From: Astropecten irregularis
Lineage: Eukaryota > Echinodermata > Asteroidea > Paxillosida > Astropectinidae
Assembly (NCBI GenBank): GCA_963971285.1
Contig: OZ020257.1
Span: forward strand, 14,088,602-14,152,601
Direction of reading: 5' to 3'
Length of the DNA stretch: 64,000 bases
The position numbers and the translations under genes are program-made. The stretch's first letter is position 1. Each line of letters opens with the position of its first letter. Under the pieces are notes generated by a model. That model made no database searches, was not told the DNA's origin, and saw nothing but the letters and a program-made list of their open reading frames with translations. Of this stretch, positions 26,601 to 35,851 are shown piece by piece.

Positions 26601-27379
26601 TGCATGGTCTGCTCCTCTCCACACGTGCAGCTGGTGTCTTCAGTGTCTTTTTTGGCACCTGGGGGTATAGGGCCTCCTTGTGGCTTGTTTATGTGGACCA
26701 TAATGAGGTGGGTTGGGGAGGTATTCAGCCCACAGTTAGACCCTAAGAAGGAGGAAGTGTCGGGGGAGTGTACCACGCCCATCTGTTTGCTCCTTCTCAT
26801 TACCTTCTTCTATAACCTGTTCCTTCTTGCTTTGCAGACGTGCTGTATGCAGTCAACGGGCTAACGGATGACGAGTACTACCCTCCTCAGGGCTTCACTA
26901 TTGACCTGGATAGTGGTAGAATCCTATCCAAATGGAATCGCCCACCAAGTGATGAGGAGGTAAACAAAACAACCACATTCTTCGTCATTTTAAGACAAAA
27001 GTCCTAGTCATTTTAAGAACAAATATAAATTACTATTAGGGACACCACCAACATATGGCTGGATAGCTCAGTTGGTAATATTCGAATCCCGCTCCCGTCA
27101 ATTTTTCTTTGTTCACTTATCAATGACAACAGTTTTCAAGAATGATTCAATTTATTCTACTACTGTACTTGAAAAAAAGGGACAGCCGGTCTTCAGACCC
27201 TTATATAAATATTGTCACCGTTTTTCATCCTTTTCCAGCAATTGATTGAGCCTCATGATCTTGCCGTCTACTCGGGAGCCGTATACGTGGCCGATGTTGG
27301 AGCAAACCGAGTCTGGAAGTTCTGGGACGAGGCTACTCCTAGCAACGAAGTATGGGAGAACCAACCCTGGAAACAATAG
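5435..27379 (+). CDS. Secreted PAM paralogue: degenerate PHM-like region fused to PAL (13 exons)
   Basis: Exons: 5435-5677, 18687-18762, 20174-20261, 20878-21029, 21383-21437, 21908-22085, 23004-23191, 23603-23716, 24713-24928, 25337-25407, 25937-26140, 26838-26959, 27239-27379. All junctions are GT/AG and keep frame, giving 615 residues. ATG 5435 has a strong context (A at -3, G at +4); ATG 5408 is in frame and would add nine residues. Residues 1-35 look like a signal peptide ending near SIASA. Residues ~55-255 resemble PHM but lack its copper ligands: the His pair is replaced by D119-K120. A Ser run in exon 6 forms the linker. Residues ~265-615 are PAL, with the zinc-site histidines at H370 (MPHG), H475 (IPHS) and H575 (EPHD), R319, and Y438 in GYCNSR. 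No C-terminal membrane segment is present. By family knowledge PAL cleaves peptidyl-alpha-hydroxyglycine to an amidated peptide plus glyoxylate in the secretory pathway. I infer a soluble lyase without hydroxylase activity. Confidence 0.88.
6858..7240. mobile_element. ~370-bp inverted-repeat element
   Basis: The copy runs from ttttaagggcatat to cgtttacctt, with the palindromic centre gatcttcggaagatcaaaaa and the block 'tatttatccagagaagagtaaaac' shared with other copies. The ends are diverged. Confidence 0.65.
7594..7800. repeat. Fragment of the 27648-28027 element
   Basis: The stretch 'aaagggagcatgtatagaatttgcaaggcctcc' through 'cagttcgtaaacagtgcaaacagtcaccatggg' is nearly the same as 27650-27830. 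The right end is missing here. The two copies share a short open frame, which is a repeat property rather than a gene. Confidence 0.7.
8064..8430. mobile_element. ~370-bp inverted-repeat element, near complete
   Basis: It starts ttaaaggtactatcatactt and ends aagtatgacctttaa, so the termini are inverted. The centre has the palindrome gatctttcgagatcaaaa. Ordered family blocks include acaatttcgcgtaa, gatcaattgagctgaaaa and cacaggtttgttt. No open frame is shared between copies, which fits a non-autonomous DNA transposon. Confidence 0.8.
8632..8717. mobile_element. Short perfect-type hairpin
   Basis: The arm 'ttgccttatcgcaat...ctatattgt' pairs with 'acaatatag...attgcgataaggaa' around a short centre. 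This looks like a small palindromic MITE or its remnant. Confidence 0.6.
8734..8973. mobile_element. Inverted-repeat element with GGGCCAATTTCATAGAGC ends
   Basis: The left end gggccaatttcatagagctg is matched by the right end cagctctatgaaattggcc. Related pieces occur near 21680-21740, 24400-24600, 50860-50885 and 60238-60542. The open frame across this stretch changes between copies and is not a gene. Confidence 0.7.
9187..9413. mobile_element. Inverted-repeat element with GGGCCTTTAC ends
   Basis: The left end gggcctttaccaaat followed by ggcttgaggctaggcttgg is mirrored by ccaagcctagcctcaagcc ... cgtaaaggtcc. The inner arms gaaatgaagggc and gcccttcatttc-like text also pair. A lone left end occurs at 47901-47931. 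Confidence 0.75.
10467..10842. mobile_element. ~370-bp inverted-repeat element, 'cagattcatgggc' subtype
   Basis: The left half has tttggtttttgtcaaagaaatgc and a cccatatggtgcc block. The right half has atttcaggcgaacaaatttt and ends caaagtataatagcacctt. This subtype shares its right half with the other copies but has a different left half. Confidence 0.75.
12045..12424. mobile_element. ~370-bp inverted-repeat element, near complete
   Basis: It begins tttaaggtactatcatacat and ends aaagtatgaaagtaccttt, with the core gatctccgagatcaaaacc and the block acaatttcgcgtaacaattg. It is closely related to 8064-8430. Confidence 0.8.
13046..13190. mobile_element. Palindromic GATCGATTTCA element
   Basis: The ends (gatcgatttcataaagcc and ggtaaaatcgaccc) are inverted and the interior carries tacgatcgatcgtaactc. 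Sister copies lie at 871-990 (partial), 18079-18220, 19827-19969, 22692-22820 and 40889-41028. Confidence 0.75.
15604..15722. mobile_element. Palindromic GGGCCTGTTTGTTTC element
   Basis: Left end gggcctgtttgtttcaggca; right end tgaaaacaggccc. The inner arms 'gcgatcagcgatcctg' and 'aactgatcgcg' pair. Copies with the same plan are at 18485-18603 and 62843-62955. Confidence 0.7.
15857..16216. mobile_element. ~370-bp inverted-repeat element, 'aggtacagtacagg' subtype
   Basis: This copy has the family block acgtataactttcagggtat, the core gatctcggggctaaagatc, and a right end 'gacctgtaccaatcat...acctttaac'. It matches 55518-55885 most closely. Confidence 0.7.
18079..18220. mobile_element. Palindromic GGGTCGATTTCAC element
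   Basis: It begins ggggtcgatttcacgaagcc and ends ggtgaaatcgatccc. The interior holds tacgatcgatcgtaactcc and its diverged inverse. This is a near-complete copy in intron 1 of the PAL paralogue. Confidence 0.8.
18485..18603. mobile_element. Palindromic GGGCTTGTTTGTTTC element
   Basis: Left end gcttgtttgtttcgcaca; right end tgtgcatgaaataaacag... The interior contains gggatcttgatcagcaggatc. It lies 83 bp before exon 2 of the PAL paralogue. Confidence 0.65.
19827..19969. mobile_element. Palindromic GGGTCGATTTCAC element
   Basis: It begins gggttcgatttcacgaagcc and ends ggtgaaatcgacccc, in the intron between exons 2 and 3. It closely resembles 18079-18220. Confidence 0.8.
20285..20520. repeat. 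Inverted pair of hammerhead-like motifs with shared 3' tail
   Basis: On the + strand, CTGATGA at 20398-20404 is followed by a stem-loop (AGCTG...CAGCT) and GAAAC at 20427-20431. The mirror copy on the - strand (20292-20351) has CTGATGA and GATAC. The tail at 20475-20520 (tgaataaccctttcctt) recurs at 44065-44105 and 60025-60065. The order CTGATGA, stem II, GAAAC is the hammerhead ribozyme core. Self-cleavage is inferred, not shown. Confidence 0.5.
20577..20620 (+). ncRNA. Hammerhead-ribozyme-like motif (intron 3)
   Basis: CTGATGA at 20577-20583 is followed by a six-pair stem (GACTAG/CTAGTC) closed by agcagg, and then GAAAC at 20603-20607. These are the conserved core strands of a hammerhead with stem II between them; one extra G sits at the base of stem II. 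A diverged copy lies on the - strand at 49240-49290, where GAAAC is AAAAC. Stem III and the cleavage site are not clear. Confidence 0.5.
21266..21320 (+). repeat. Degenerate hammerhead-like repeat
   Basis: A stem atcctgctaggat is followed by CGAAACG and the tail ccctcctaactccaagc. The leading CTGATGA is decayed to CCATGAA. The same tail and stem occur at 49840-49960 and, more diverged, at 6245-6290 and 44840-44910. Confidence 0.45.
21541..21740. repeat. Transposon fragment, inverted copy at 24400-24600
   Basis: The text from 'ttgtgtatcacttgtgattgttctt' to 'tgctta' matches the reverse complement of 24400-24600. An open frame starting at 21608 runs through it, but the matching copy shows it is repeat DNA. 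It sits in intron 5. Confidence 0.65.
22186..22539. mobile_element. ~370-bp inverted-repeat element
   Basis: Starts tttaaaggtaattccataat, ends aaagtatgatgtatctttaa. The left half has the agaaatgcagatt...ggcaaaatatcaag subtype and the right half has cagcatttcaggcagaaac. It lies in intron 6 of the PAL paralogue. Confidence 0.75.
22692..22820. mobile_element. Palindromic GGGTCGATTTCAC element
   Basis: Begins ggggtcgatttcaccaaac and ends ttcataaaatcgacgcc, in inverted orientation compared with 18079-18220. It lies in intron 6. Confidence 0.75.
24400..24600. repeat. Transposon fragment in intron 8
   Basis: This is the reverse-complement partner of 21541-21740. The end tgctaagcag also matches the 8734-8973 family. 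No coding signal is present. Confidence 0.6.
25550..25913. mobile_element. ~370-bp inverted-repeat element abutting exon 11
   Basis: It begins cttaaaggcact and ends gaaagtatgaaattacctt. The core is gaacttcggaagatcaaaa. The right end lies only 23 bp before the exon 11 acceptor at 25935-25936, so the polypyrimidine tract sits directly against the element. Confidence 0.75.
26501..26800 (-). pseudogene. LINE ORF2 C-terminal fragment
   Basis: The - strand frame reads CTCGEEQTMQHLLVC, then MPEPCTHEDL. This is the Cys/His tail found after the reverse transcriptase domain in many non-LTR retrotransposons. Nothing upstream of it resembles a reverse transcriptase, so it is a 5'-truncated insertion in intron 11 of the PAL paralogue, antisense to that gene. 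Confidence 0.65.
27057..27125 (+). repeat. tRNA-derived SINE fragment
   Basis: An A-box-like ggctggatagctcagttggta is joined directly to the B-box side (ttcgaatcccgctcc) and to the shared tail (caatttttctttgttcac). Internal bases are deleted compared with 45500-45602. Confidence 0.65.
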
Positions 27380-27647
27380 ACTGCACAGCAAGATGGGCGC
27401 CCTCTGTTATATCCTGGGACATTATTCCAGTCTAACAACTAATTCATGATACCGGTTATAATGTTGAATTTTTCTTATTTTTTTTTGTGTTCGGTAAAAC
27501 TTGAATCGATTAGCAATTGCTAATAATACTGCTAGACTGCAGAGTTATGAATTATTTTGGTCAAACATAAATTTTTACTAAGCACACGATCTTCCGGAAA
27601 ATCTCAAGTCGACTTATATACTAATGAAAAATACATGAATTCTTACA

Positions 27648-28027
27648 TTAAAGGCAGCGTACAGGATTTGCAAGGCCTCCAAAAAATTTTTTTGAGTTTG
27701 AGACTGAAAATCTACTCAACAGTTCGTAAACAGCGCAAACAGTCACCATGGGAAATCTTGGTTCATCAGATGCTGGCTTTTTCAAGGAAATCAAGATTTA
27801 GTGTCTTGAAAAGATCGCTCGTCCGAACTATTTTTTAGCATTTCGAAAGAGTGGTGTAACCGTGAAGGATTCGGAGGGGGCAAAGATGATTGTCGGCCGT
27901 ATTTCTGCTATCCAGATGAAGAAAGCGTAAAAAGGTACATGAAAGTACGTCTGTATAAGGAAGTTTAAGACCTTCACCAAATTCAGCCAAAACGCACATC
28001 TTTGCAAATCCTATATGCTCCCTTTAA
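27648..28027. mobile_element. Inverted-repeat element with TTAAAGGCAGCGTACAGG ends
   Basis: The left end (ttaaaggcagcgtacaggatttgcaagg) is mirrored by the right end (tttgcaaatcctatatgctccctttaa). It is ~380 bp long. A truncated copy lies at 7594-7800. Confidence 0.75.
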
Positions 28028-29377
28028 GAATTTTTCCCGTGTTAAGAAGTACGGTGTTTTTGTGGCAACAAAAACCACCGCTGATTTTGTTCTAAATGTA
28101 TGTGTAGTGATGTGTTGAAATCATCACATCGCCATTCTATATGCTAGTATACTGTATTAACGACTATTCTAAAATGTTTGCAGATAAGTAAATTTGTAAA
28201 ATGTGTGCACAAAACGAAATGGAAAGAATCAAGTCATCTTTTCAGTGTGTAATTGAATGCATAAAATAGTCGACGGTATAAGTACTTCATAATTTCATCT
28301 TTTCACGAGTCTGTAGCCAACTTGAAACGTTTTAACTGATGTCGAGGACTGCTTTGTGTCATTCCTCAGAAACCAGCTGTGATTTAATCATTCATTCAGG
28401 GACTAATTATTACACCTTATAAATTCATTTATATAAAATCCAGTTGAAAAAATCCCCATAACATTATTTTGACGAGAAGTATTAGAATATAAAAAAGGTT
28501 TATTTTTGTGACTATATGTATAGATAATTATACCAGTGTGTTAGCAAATAATGTTTAATTTATGCCTAAAACAAAATAGGGCTTGATGATGTGGTATGTA
28601 TATTTGTGTAAATACTAAAATAGCCGATAAAAGATTAACAAAAAAAAATTATATGAATTATGATTTCTGCTACTGGTGTTACCCTGAGACGGTGCCCATG
28701 CCCTTGGGTCATCAATGTGTTTAAAGCAGTCTATTTTATAATACATTGCACATAGGTTCTACACAGTTTGAAAAAAAAGAAGACTGGGTACCATACTTGG
28801 AGGATTGCCTATCGAACAGGTCATAGGTTTCTAGTACACCCTTACAGCCATGGGATAGTATTAATTTCTTGTTTGATTTCTGTTACTACAAAGAAAAATG
28901 AACTTGTACACGTGCTAAACTAATGACAATGTATAGAACCTATGTGCTAGTTGTTATAAAATATTATGTGTGTGTTTATTAAGAGGAACAAGTGCGTCAA
29001 TATTAATCAAAGAACATTAAGAATAATATTGTAGGTTATTTGAAACGCTCTTCATGTGTGTTAGTAGATTAAGTTGTAATGATTTACCTTTAAAGTTCCA
29101 AACATCCACAAATACTTCGGGAACCAAATTCTGGTCTACGTACAGCCAGCCTCCATGACTAATGACGTCATATAATACCCAGCATGCATCTGGAGTGTCT
29201 TTAAAGCACACGATGTGCCGAAACTAAGGCCGTGTACGAAACGGGTTTCCAGGGCTATAGCTACGCCTTAAGTCAGCGTGTTCCAATGCATTTGCAATGG
29301 ACTCAGACCTAGACCTAGACCTAGCCTCTAGGCAACTGGTTTCGGATGCAGCCTGAGTTGAAATTGTTATTTGTTAT

Positions 29378-29743
29378 TTAAAGGTAGTATCATACTTTGG
29401 TAAGATACCAAAACAGAAATGTTCACAGATTTACGTATAACTTTCAGGGTATGAAGATGATGCTAGTAGAAACTTAACCGTTAAAATTTTTCCGCCTGAA
29501 ATGGTGTATTTATCCAGAAATTAGTAAAACAACGACCGAAAATCTTTTTGATCTTTTAAAAGATCAAAAATAAAAGAGAAAAGACTTAAGAAATACTTTG
29601 GCCGTTTTTCACGATTTTCCCAAAAAGTTGGCACCGTATGGGACTGAAATTTTCACAGATAACTGTGATTGTATCTTCCTTGATATTTTTGCCAATGAAT
29701 CTGTATTTCTTTGACAAAAACTAATGTATGATACTACCTTTAA
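29378..29743. mobile_element. ~370-bp inverted-repeat element, near complete
   Basis: Starts tttaaaggtagtatcatact and ends tatgatactacctttaa, with the central palindrome gatcttttaaaagatc. It has the cagggtatgaagatgatgct block in the left half and the ggcaccgtatgggactgaaa block in the right half. Confidence 0.8.
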
Positions 29744-31965
29744 ACTGAAGATTTACTGAGATATAAATTGATCGAAAACCAATTAGCTTCACGCTCTTTA
29801 TACAAACAGTACTAGAAAATGACTGGCGTTTTATTACGTAAAGGAAGTATTACAGATACGACATGAACATCTTAATGCGAAATTTGTTCGGTAAATGGGA
29901 CTCCATGTTGAAAGAGAATTAACGAAGAATGAACATCGTAAAATAATCTGAAAATGGTAAACATCTCTAAAGCAGGCATTCAATATGAGATCTAGTGTCG
30001 TGATGATGTTAATCTCAAAGTCGTGATTTGGAGAAAAGAAAATTGGATTGAGTTTTCCGAGGGCGGGGTCAAAATGGTGACGCCTACAAAGTTTAACCAC
30101 AATACTGTTTGATGCCGTAAATACATACAGTTTGTTAAATGTGTTGCATCAGTAGTAGGTTTGTCTGCATGGACCTAAAATTTGAGAATCACCCACAACA
30201 AAAGTGAAGTGTTTCGTGGGAAATGGGCGGCGGTCTCTCCATAGACATACATCGTTCAGCCATGCACCAGTAATCAATTCGTGTTTTCTTTTCGTCGTAT
30301 GAAATAACAGTACTGTGTGACTGGCAGAAATTCAGTCCAATGTTTACTGATTAAGTATTATGAATTATTAGTAAATACCAGTGTGAATAAATAAATAAAT
30401 AAGTGCTCATAGAGTTACCTGATTTTGTCGACATGTGTACATCTGTAAATGGGTATACATTTCTGTATTACATGTAAAAATTAGTACTAGGCCTATATTT
30501 ATCCATGGCCCACCAACGTACACGTAGTTTATCTATATGAATCAGAGATTAAAAACCCAAACAAATAAACAAAACAAAAACAAAAGGTATGTCATTGTTT
30601 GCGGTCATCCCAAACAATGGCACATTTCACTGAGGCGAAACCGGCCTACAATAGTTCGTCGTTAAGCAAAACACCTAGATTAAATAAAATAAACAGATTA
30701 ATCGAATCAACCAAGAAATGGAGAGCGGTAAAATTCAAGTGTACATGTTTATCATGACTATAGCCTTGCAAACACTTAGTCTGATCTCCCAATTTGTCGG
30801 GGTGTATTTGTTTGTTTGTTCATTAATTTGTTTGTTTGTTCGTTTTTAATAAAACAATACTGTTTGTACTTAGCAGCCTATTTTATAAACCCGACCCGTC
30901 TTAGGGCACATAGAAGCTTCCGTATCTTCATTTTGTCCTCTTGAATTTTCAAACATGTCCTTAGACACTTATTATGATACATTTCGTATATCACATCCCC
31001 CTTTGCTCGAGCACGCTTTCATCTCGCCCAATTATATCCCTCAGTGGGCCTAATGAAATGTTACCATAGCAACCACGTGTCTAATTTCCCCTCTCGGCTT
31101 TTACTAATTATAAAAAAAAAACGACACTGTACGGCTGCCGGTCGTGAGCCATCCACAATCGAAAGAAAAGAACCGCGCGCATCTATTTGTTCATTTTTTT
31201 TTATTTGAGTGGCGAAATTAAGGCGAATTGCATACATGCAAGAATGAGTATATAATAAAGATACCTTGCGTTGCTAATGGAAATGCTGACGAAAGAAGTT
31301 GTCATAGAAACACCTCTATATTGAAACAGCTATTTTATGGTCCAGTCCCTCTATCCACATGGTATGGATTCCATTTACTATGATAATCATGTTGACATTT
31401 TAAACATGGAAGATTTCATTTGCACTGTGTACAACCGGACGGGTGGCCAAAACATAATATGCACACAATACATATAACAAAATGACGTATAATTTTTCGT
31501 AGACGTGCATTTACAATGAATGGGGTAATTTTGTTCTAATCTTGGCTCGATATCGCCTCATACTCTCCGATTTTCAACAGGTAGGTAAATAATAATTTAA
31601 TGGTATTACATATTTAGTAGTCCATATACCTGATCAAAGGAATCAGCGACACGGATTAAAACAACACAATGAAGCAACAATTTCATAAATTTTACTACAT
31701 AAAAAGTGACTGTTGTAAGGACGAATCTTTTTACATATTTACATATTCATAAGCCTTTTGGGTTGGTTCTTGTGTCAATCAGATTGAACGGCCTGCAAAG
31801 TCCCAAGAATCGTACCACACTGTTCCTTATACAATTACTTTTATACTGTAATAATTTTAAATATTTAATCCTCAAGGTACAAACTTTAATATTTCAATCT
31901 GACGACTCGAACCAGGATATACCATTCAAAATAAAAGATGGACTAAAAAAACTGACCAGACCATA

Positions 31966-32313
31966 AAGGTGCTTCATACTTTGGTAAAGTTGATAGATCT
32001 ATTGGTAATTTGATTTGTCTTGGAATAAAAACAAACTTGTTCAGCTCAATTGATTACATGTATTGGAAACAGTGAAGAAAAAAGGCGAAAACCGTTGCAA
32101 TTGTTACGCGAAACGGTGAGATAATTGTAATTGTGAGGTCTGTTTTGGGTCTTTTGTTTGACCTTTTCTGGATGAATACAGCATATCAGACAAGTTTTAA
32201 CGTTATGTTTAATTTGTCCCAGGTCCATCTTCATACCCTGTAAGTTATACGTAAATCTGTGAACATGTACAGTGTGTTTTGGTTTCTCGAACAAAAGTAT
32301 GATAGAACAGAAC
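31966..32313. mobile_element. ~370-bp inverted-repeat element, diverged
   Basis: Starts aaaggtgcttcatactttgg; ends caaaagtatgatagaac. Family blocks caattgattacatg, cgttgcaattgttacgcg and accctgtaagttatacgtaa are present. It lies ~130 bp beyond the predicted PACRG polyadenylation signal. Confidence 0.7.
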
Positions 32314-32448
32314 ATGGATCAATCCTAGACACAAAATACTTATTTCTATATTACTTAATGTAATTAGTACTGGTACAGATAAAACAAAAATTCAGCCATC
32401 ACCTTAAAAGAAATGTCAGCAAATGTTCACCTTGACAGAAAATAAATT

Positions 32449-32454
32449 TTTATT
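32449..32454 (-). terminator. PACRG polyadenylation signal
   Basis: AATAAA on the - strand, about 70 bases after the PACRG stop codon at 32525-32527. Distance and sequence fit a cleavage and polyadenylation signal, though the surrounding T/A run makes chance occurrence easier. Confidence 0.5.
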
Positions 32455-32524
32455 TTTTTTAATTATAAGTATAAGCACCCTGAAGTGTAATTGGACGCAT
32501 ATGATAGTAGGCAGCCTCAATTCT

Positions 32525-33256
32525 TTAATTTAGAACGCAAGATTCGTAAGTAGGTACCATGTACTTGATGTTGATGAAGGCGTCCGGACCACCGTGTTTC
32601 TCAAGAAGTTCAAGGGTGGAGTTGATCAGATCACCCATGTTCTCTCGCTTGCGCTGGTTGTACTCGATGCGGTCACCGAGGTTCTTGTTGCAGTTCTTGA
32701 AGAGCTGGAGGACGGGGAGAATCTGACGATAGTACGGCACCAAGGCCTGTCCCACCAGTTCATTGGAGTGGACAAGAGCTTGTAAGATTTTCAACGTGAC
32801 GCATATTATCTAGGAAGAATGAATAGGAATGAAGATGAATTCAAAATGAATTGTCAAATTTGTTGGAAGTATCAGTATTACGTATTGTCTGTCTGGGTTT
32901 TTGTCTTGCTGCTGCTGCTGCATGTTGCTGCTGCTGCATGTTGCTGATGAGTGCTGCTGCTCGTGTTGCTGCTGCTTGCTGTACGGTTGTTGCTGCTGTT
33001 GCTGCTGAGTGCTGCTGCTGTTCCTTCTACTGTTGCTTGCTGATCGTGTTGCTGCTGCTTGCTGTTGTTGTTGCTGTTGCTGTTGTTGCTGCTGAGTGCT
33101 GCTGCTGTTGCTTCTGCCGTTGCTGCTGCTGCTGCTTGCCCATGATGCTTCTGCTGTTGCCGCTGCTTGCCGCTGTTGCTGCTGCTGTTGTTGCTGTTGT
33201 TGCTGCTGTTGTTGCTGTTGTTGCTGTTGCTGCTGTTGCTGCTGCTGCTGCTGTTG

Positions 33257-33295
<39 letters not shown>

Positions 33296-35851
33296 CTGCT
33301 GTTGCTGCTGCTGCTGTTGCTGCTGCTGTTACTGTTACTACCGGTACTGCTGTTGCTGCTGCAACTGCCGCGCTAATGCAACTTCTGCTGCATGCCAGTG
33401 CTTCTGCTCTTGCTTACCTCTGGGTTTCGTGTCTGCAGTGCTTTCTTGATAGGCAAGATAAGCTGTGGAATGACTGGTACTACTTTGTGTCCTCCTTGAG
33501 ACAACATGTCTAAGATCCCTTGACGGGCAAAGAAACTGTATGGAAACTGCGTCTCAGAGAGTCCATCGAAGAACAGTGGCAAGTAATGGTGGTAGTCCAG
33601 CTTCGCAATGTCCACCTGGTGAAGAGTGAATGAAGGACACAGGGACGGTTATGCATAAATCAGAGTGTACACTGTCAACAATTTCGGTAACATTTTCGGT
33701 AACATGTTGTCCAGTTAGGCCAACACACCTGGGCAACACTTTGGGCCTGTGTACACCAGCAACATTTGGCCAACATGCTACCGAGATGTTGCTGCGACAT
33801 GTTACCCAACATTTTCAGCAACAAGGTATACCTGGGCAACATTTTACCGAGATAGTTACCGAAAATGTTGACAGTGTAGGTCTACATTCTGCTTATAGCA
33901 TAAGTCATCTCAGTTTTAGAATCTGCTCGTCGATTAATAATGAATAAGAAACAAAAGAAAGCGAATCAATATCAAATGTGACTGACATTTGGGGGAATTA
34001 TTAAGCTTATTAGGACGACAAATTACACAGAGTTGTTTGTTTCATATATAAACCATGTCTGCTGCCACCACGAGGCCAAAAGTCTCCATTATTTTAATAT
34101 TATTTGGAATGGGTCATTAGGGAGACTTTCCCATAGGGTCGTGCACAAACTTTACTTACCTATTTCTAAACACCCTCCAAACCAATGAACTTGAAATTGA
34201 CATATGTTCATATTGAGAGCATTTTCTGTCTTCTATAAAATTATGAGCAGTAAAAATGTCCTTAAAAGGTAGCTGGTATAATAGGGAGACACCGAAAAGC
34301 CTCCCTATTTGCAGATGTCTCTAAAATGTTTACTTTTAGACTCTAAAGTGTCTCCCTAATATGCAATTTAGACTATTATCATAACCCTCGGTGTTAATAA
34401 TTATATTCAGTGCCTGTCAAGCGCTTACTGATGGTGATTTTCGACGTCTCATTGCTGCCTGCAAATTGGACATTATTTCCAACTCACTGGGTTGTAACTG
34501 AACTGGCGCCTAGCCTGTCATGTTGCAATAAATATAAAGCTATTTCAAGCTGCAGACCATTGACGAGCCTCTTGTGATGTGTGATTGCTCATTATTTGGC
34601 TACGACTTATGACCACACGCTTGTCCTATAGCGAGTGGCTGCCCCGTAGACCTATGGGGAATTGCAAGCCGTAGACCCAGTAATTCAGAATTGTTCAGGA
34701 TTTTTAATACAGATGCTTTTAACATTTCTCTGAAAGGCATAATTGGTAAAGGTCACAGAACAGTACTCACACTTTGTCTGATCCATCATACACATGAAAT
34801 GATAAACTTGTGAAAATAGCGAGAACCCGACTAAATTGTGTCTTATAAAACATAAAGAATGCTTTTGATCTTGCCCTGAGATCAAAACTGTTTTTGGTCT
34901 TTGTTTTACTAATTTCTGGACAAATAAATTTTAAAGGTATATTTTCTACCAGCAACATCTTCATACCCTGACATTTATACGTTAATCTGTGAACATTTCT
35001 ATTCGGGTATGTTACTAATCCTGTGCTGTACCTTTAAAAGCAAACACGGATATTCGTCCATAATACCACGTTTTAATTGTTTTGCCTGGTAGCAGACATC
35101 AGATTCTTTTTTTGACTGGCGTAGTATGATAAGCACAAATTAATACAAATAATGATATGGCCTACCCTTTACATTTGTTCATTACCACTAAGAGGTTGGT
35201 GATACTTTTGTACATACAGCAATGTCAGCACAACAAAGATGAACATCAAAGATGATGCAGCATCATACATTTTCATTACTTTACCTTCCATAAGATTTTG
35301 TTATTTTTAGAGTCATGGTCCACGGCGATTGGGAAGTCTCCTCTCTCGTAGAAGAATCTGAACTCCGATGGAGGCGTTGGTCGGACGTGGAAGGCCCCGG
35401 CCACCGGGGGACATTTCACCTTGATGTGAGGGTCCTGTCTGAGGGACAATACGGAGAAAGGGTTCACTGTGATCGTCTTGGTAGCGGTCTTGCCTCTCAG
35501 GAGTGGTCGAGGGGTGATGGACGGGGGTCTCAGGTGCACCGGTGGGAGGCTTGTGTTATTAGGCCTACCCTTCCGAACACGAGTCTTGTTCTGCTGACTG
35601 GCATCCGATCGAGCTCCCGGTGAATATTGGCCGCGGCACCCATTCTTCTCACCGCTGTTGCCGCTGCTGTTGCTGCTGCTGCCTTGGCTCCGGAGATGGT
35701 GATGGTGAAGATTAGGCCCGCCATCTTTCGTGGCCCGGCGAGCGAGGAATATCTTATCACGATGGCCTCGGTCGCGGGATGATGCCTGTTGGGGGACCGT
35801 GTGGCCTTTTATCGGCTTAGAAACACCAGATGACACAGCAGCGCTTATCAT
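32525..35851 (-). CDS. PACRG: PACRG, ciliary microtubule inner protein (3 exons)
   Basis: Exons in transcript order: 35851-35285, 33615-33418, 32809-32525. All junctions are GT/AG and phase 0, giving 349 residues. The PACRG core is clear: [16 protein letters not shown], then [65 protein letters not shown] and [14 protein letters not shown], ending CVLN as in other animals. Family knowledge: PACRG is an alpha-helical repeat protein that sits with FAP20 at the inner junction of axonemal doublet microtubules and is needed for motile cilia and sperm. The N-terminal ~140 residues are low-complexity (H, S, N, K and R rich) and longer than in mammals. The first in-frame ATG at 35851 was taken as start. 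In vertebrates PACRG lies head to head with parkin; I see no parkin exon upstream here. Confidence 0.93.
32905..33375. repeat. CTG/CAG trinucleotide-rich tract in last PACRG intron
   Basis: About 470 bases are mostly ctg, ttg and tgc triplets on the + strand, which gives CAG/CAA in the PACRG transcript. The last intron is only 608 bp (32810-33417), so the tract fills most of it. It opens all frames on the + strand as poly-Leu, poly-Cys or poly-Ala, and these are artefacts. Interruptions (ttg, atg, cttctac) suggest an old, imperfect repeat with a purer section at 33170-33350. Confidence 0.9.
33666..33880. mobile_element. Inverted-repeat element in PACRG intron 1
   Basis: Left end gtacactgtcaacaatttcg plus gtaacattttcggtaac; right end gttaccgaaaatgttgacagtgtag. 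The middle also has paired blocks around ggccaacac/ggccaacatg. ~215 bp, non-coding. Confidence 0.7.
34741..35037. mobile_element. ~370-bp inverted-repeat element, shortened
   Basis: Family blocks ggtaaaggtcacagaacagtac, tttgtctgatcc, the core gatcttgccctgagatcaaa and a right end ...tgtgctgtacctttaa are present. It appears to have lost about 70 bases internally. It lies in PACRG intron 1. Confidence 0.65.

Larger units (their letters stand above)
23004..27379 (+). other. PAL catalytic domain of the paralogue (exons 7-13)
   Basis: The domain is a beta-propeller lyase with NHL-like blades. It shows [90 protein letters not shown] and EPHDLAV in the family order. The two conserved disulphide pairs (FCQP with GYCN; LLCV with IVCF) are kept. 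The methionine that precedes the last zinc His in mammalian PAL is Glu here (E573). The protein stops after WENQPWKQ, soon after the last blade. Confidence 0.88.
27380..32448. other. Intergenic region between PAL paralogue and PACRG
   Basis: No exon is recognised on either strand. The first part probably contains the 3' untranslated region of the PAL paralogue; I see no exact AATAAA near its stop. Repeats are the 27648-28027 element and the ~370-bp elements at 29378-29743 and 31966-32313. The rest, including 30100-31700, is AT-rich DNA with no supported feature. Confidence 0.6.

Noticed and set aside
32851-33513. 220-residue + strand frame of Cys, Ala, Val and Leu runs
   Set aside because: This is the CTG-rich tract in the PACRG intron read on the wrong strand; the PACRG exons on the - strand explain both flanks.
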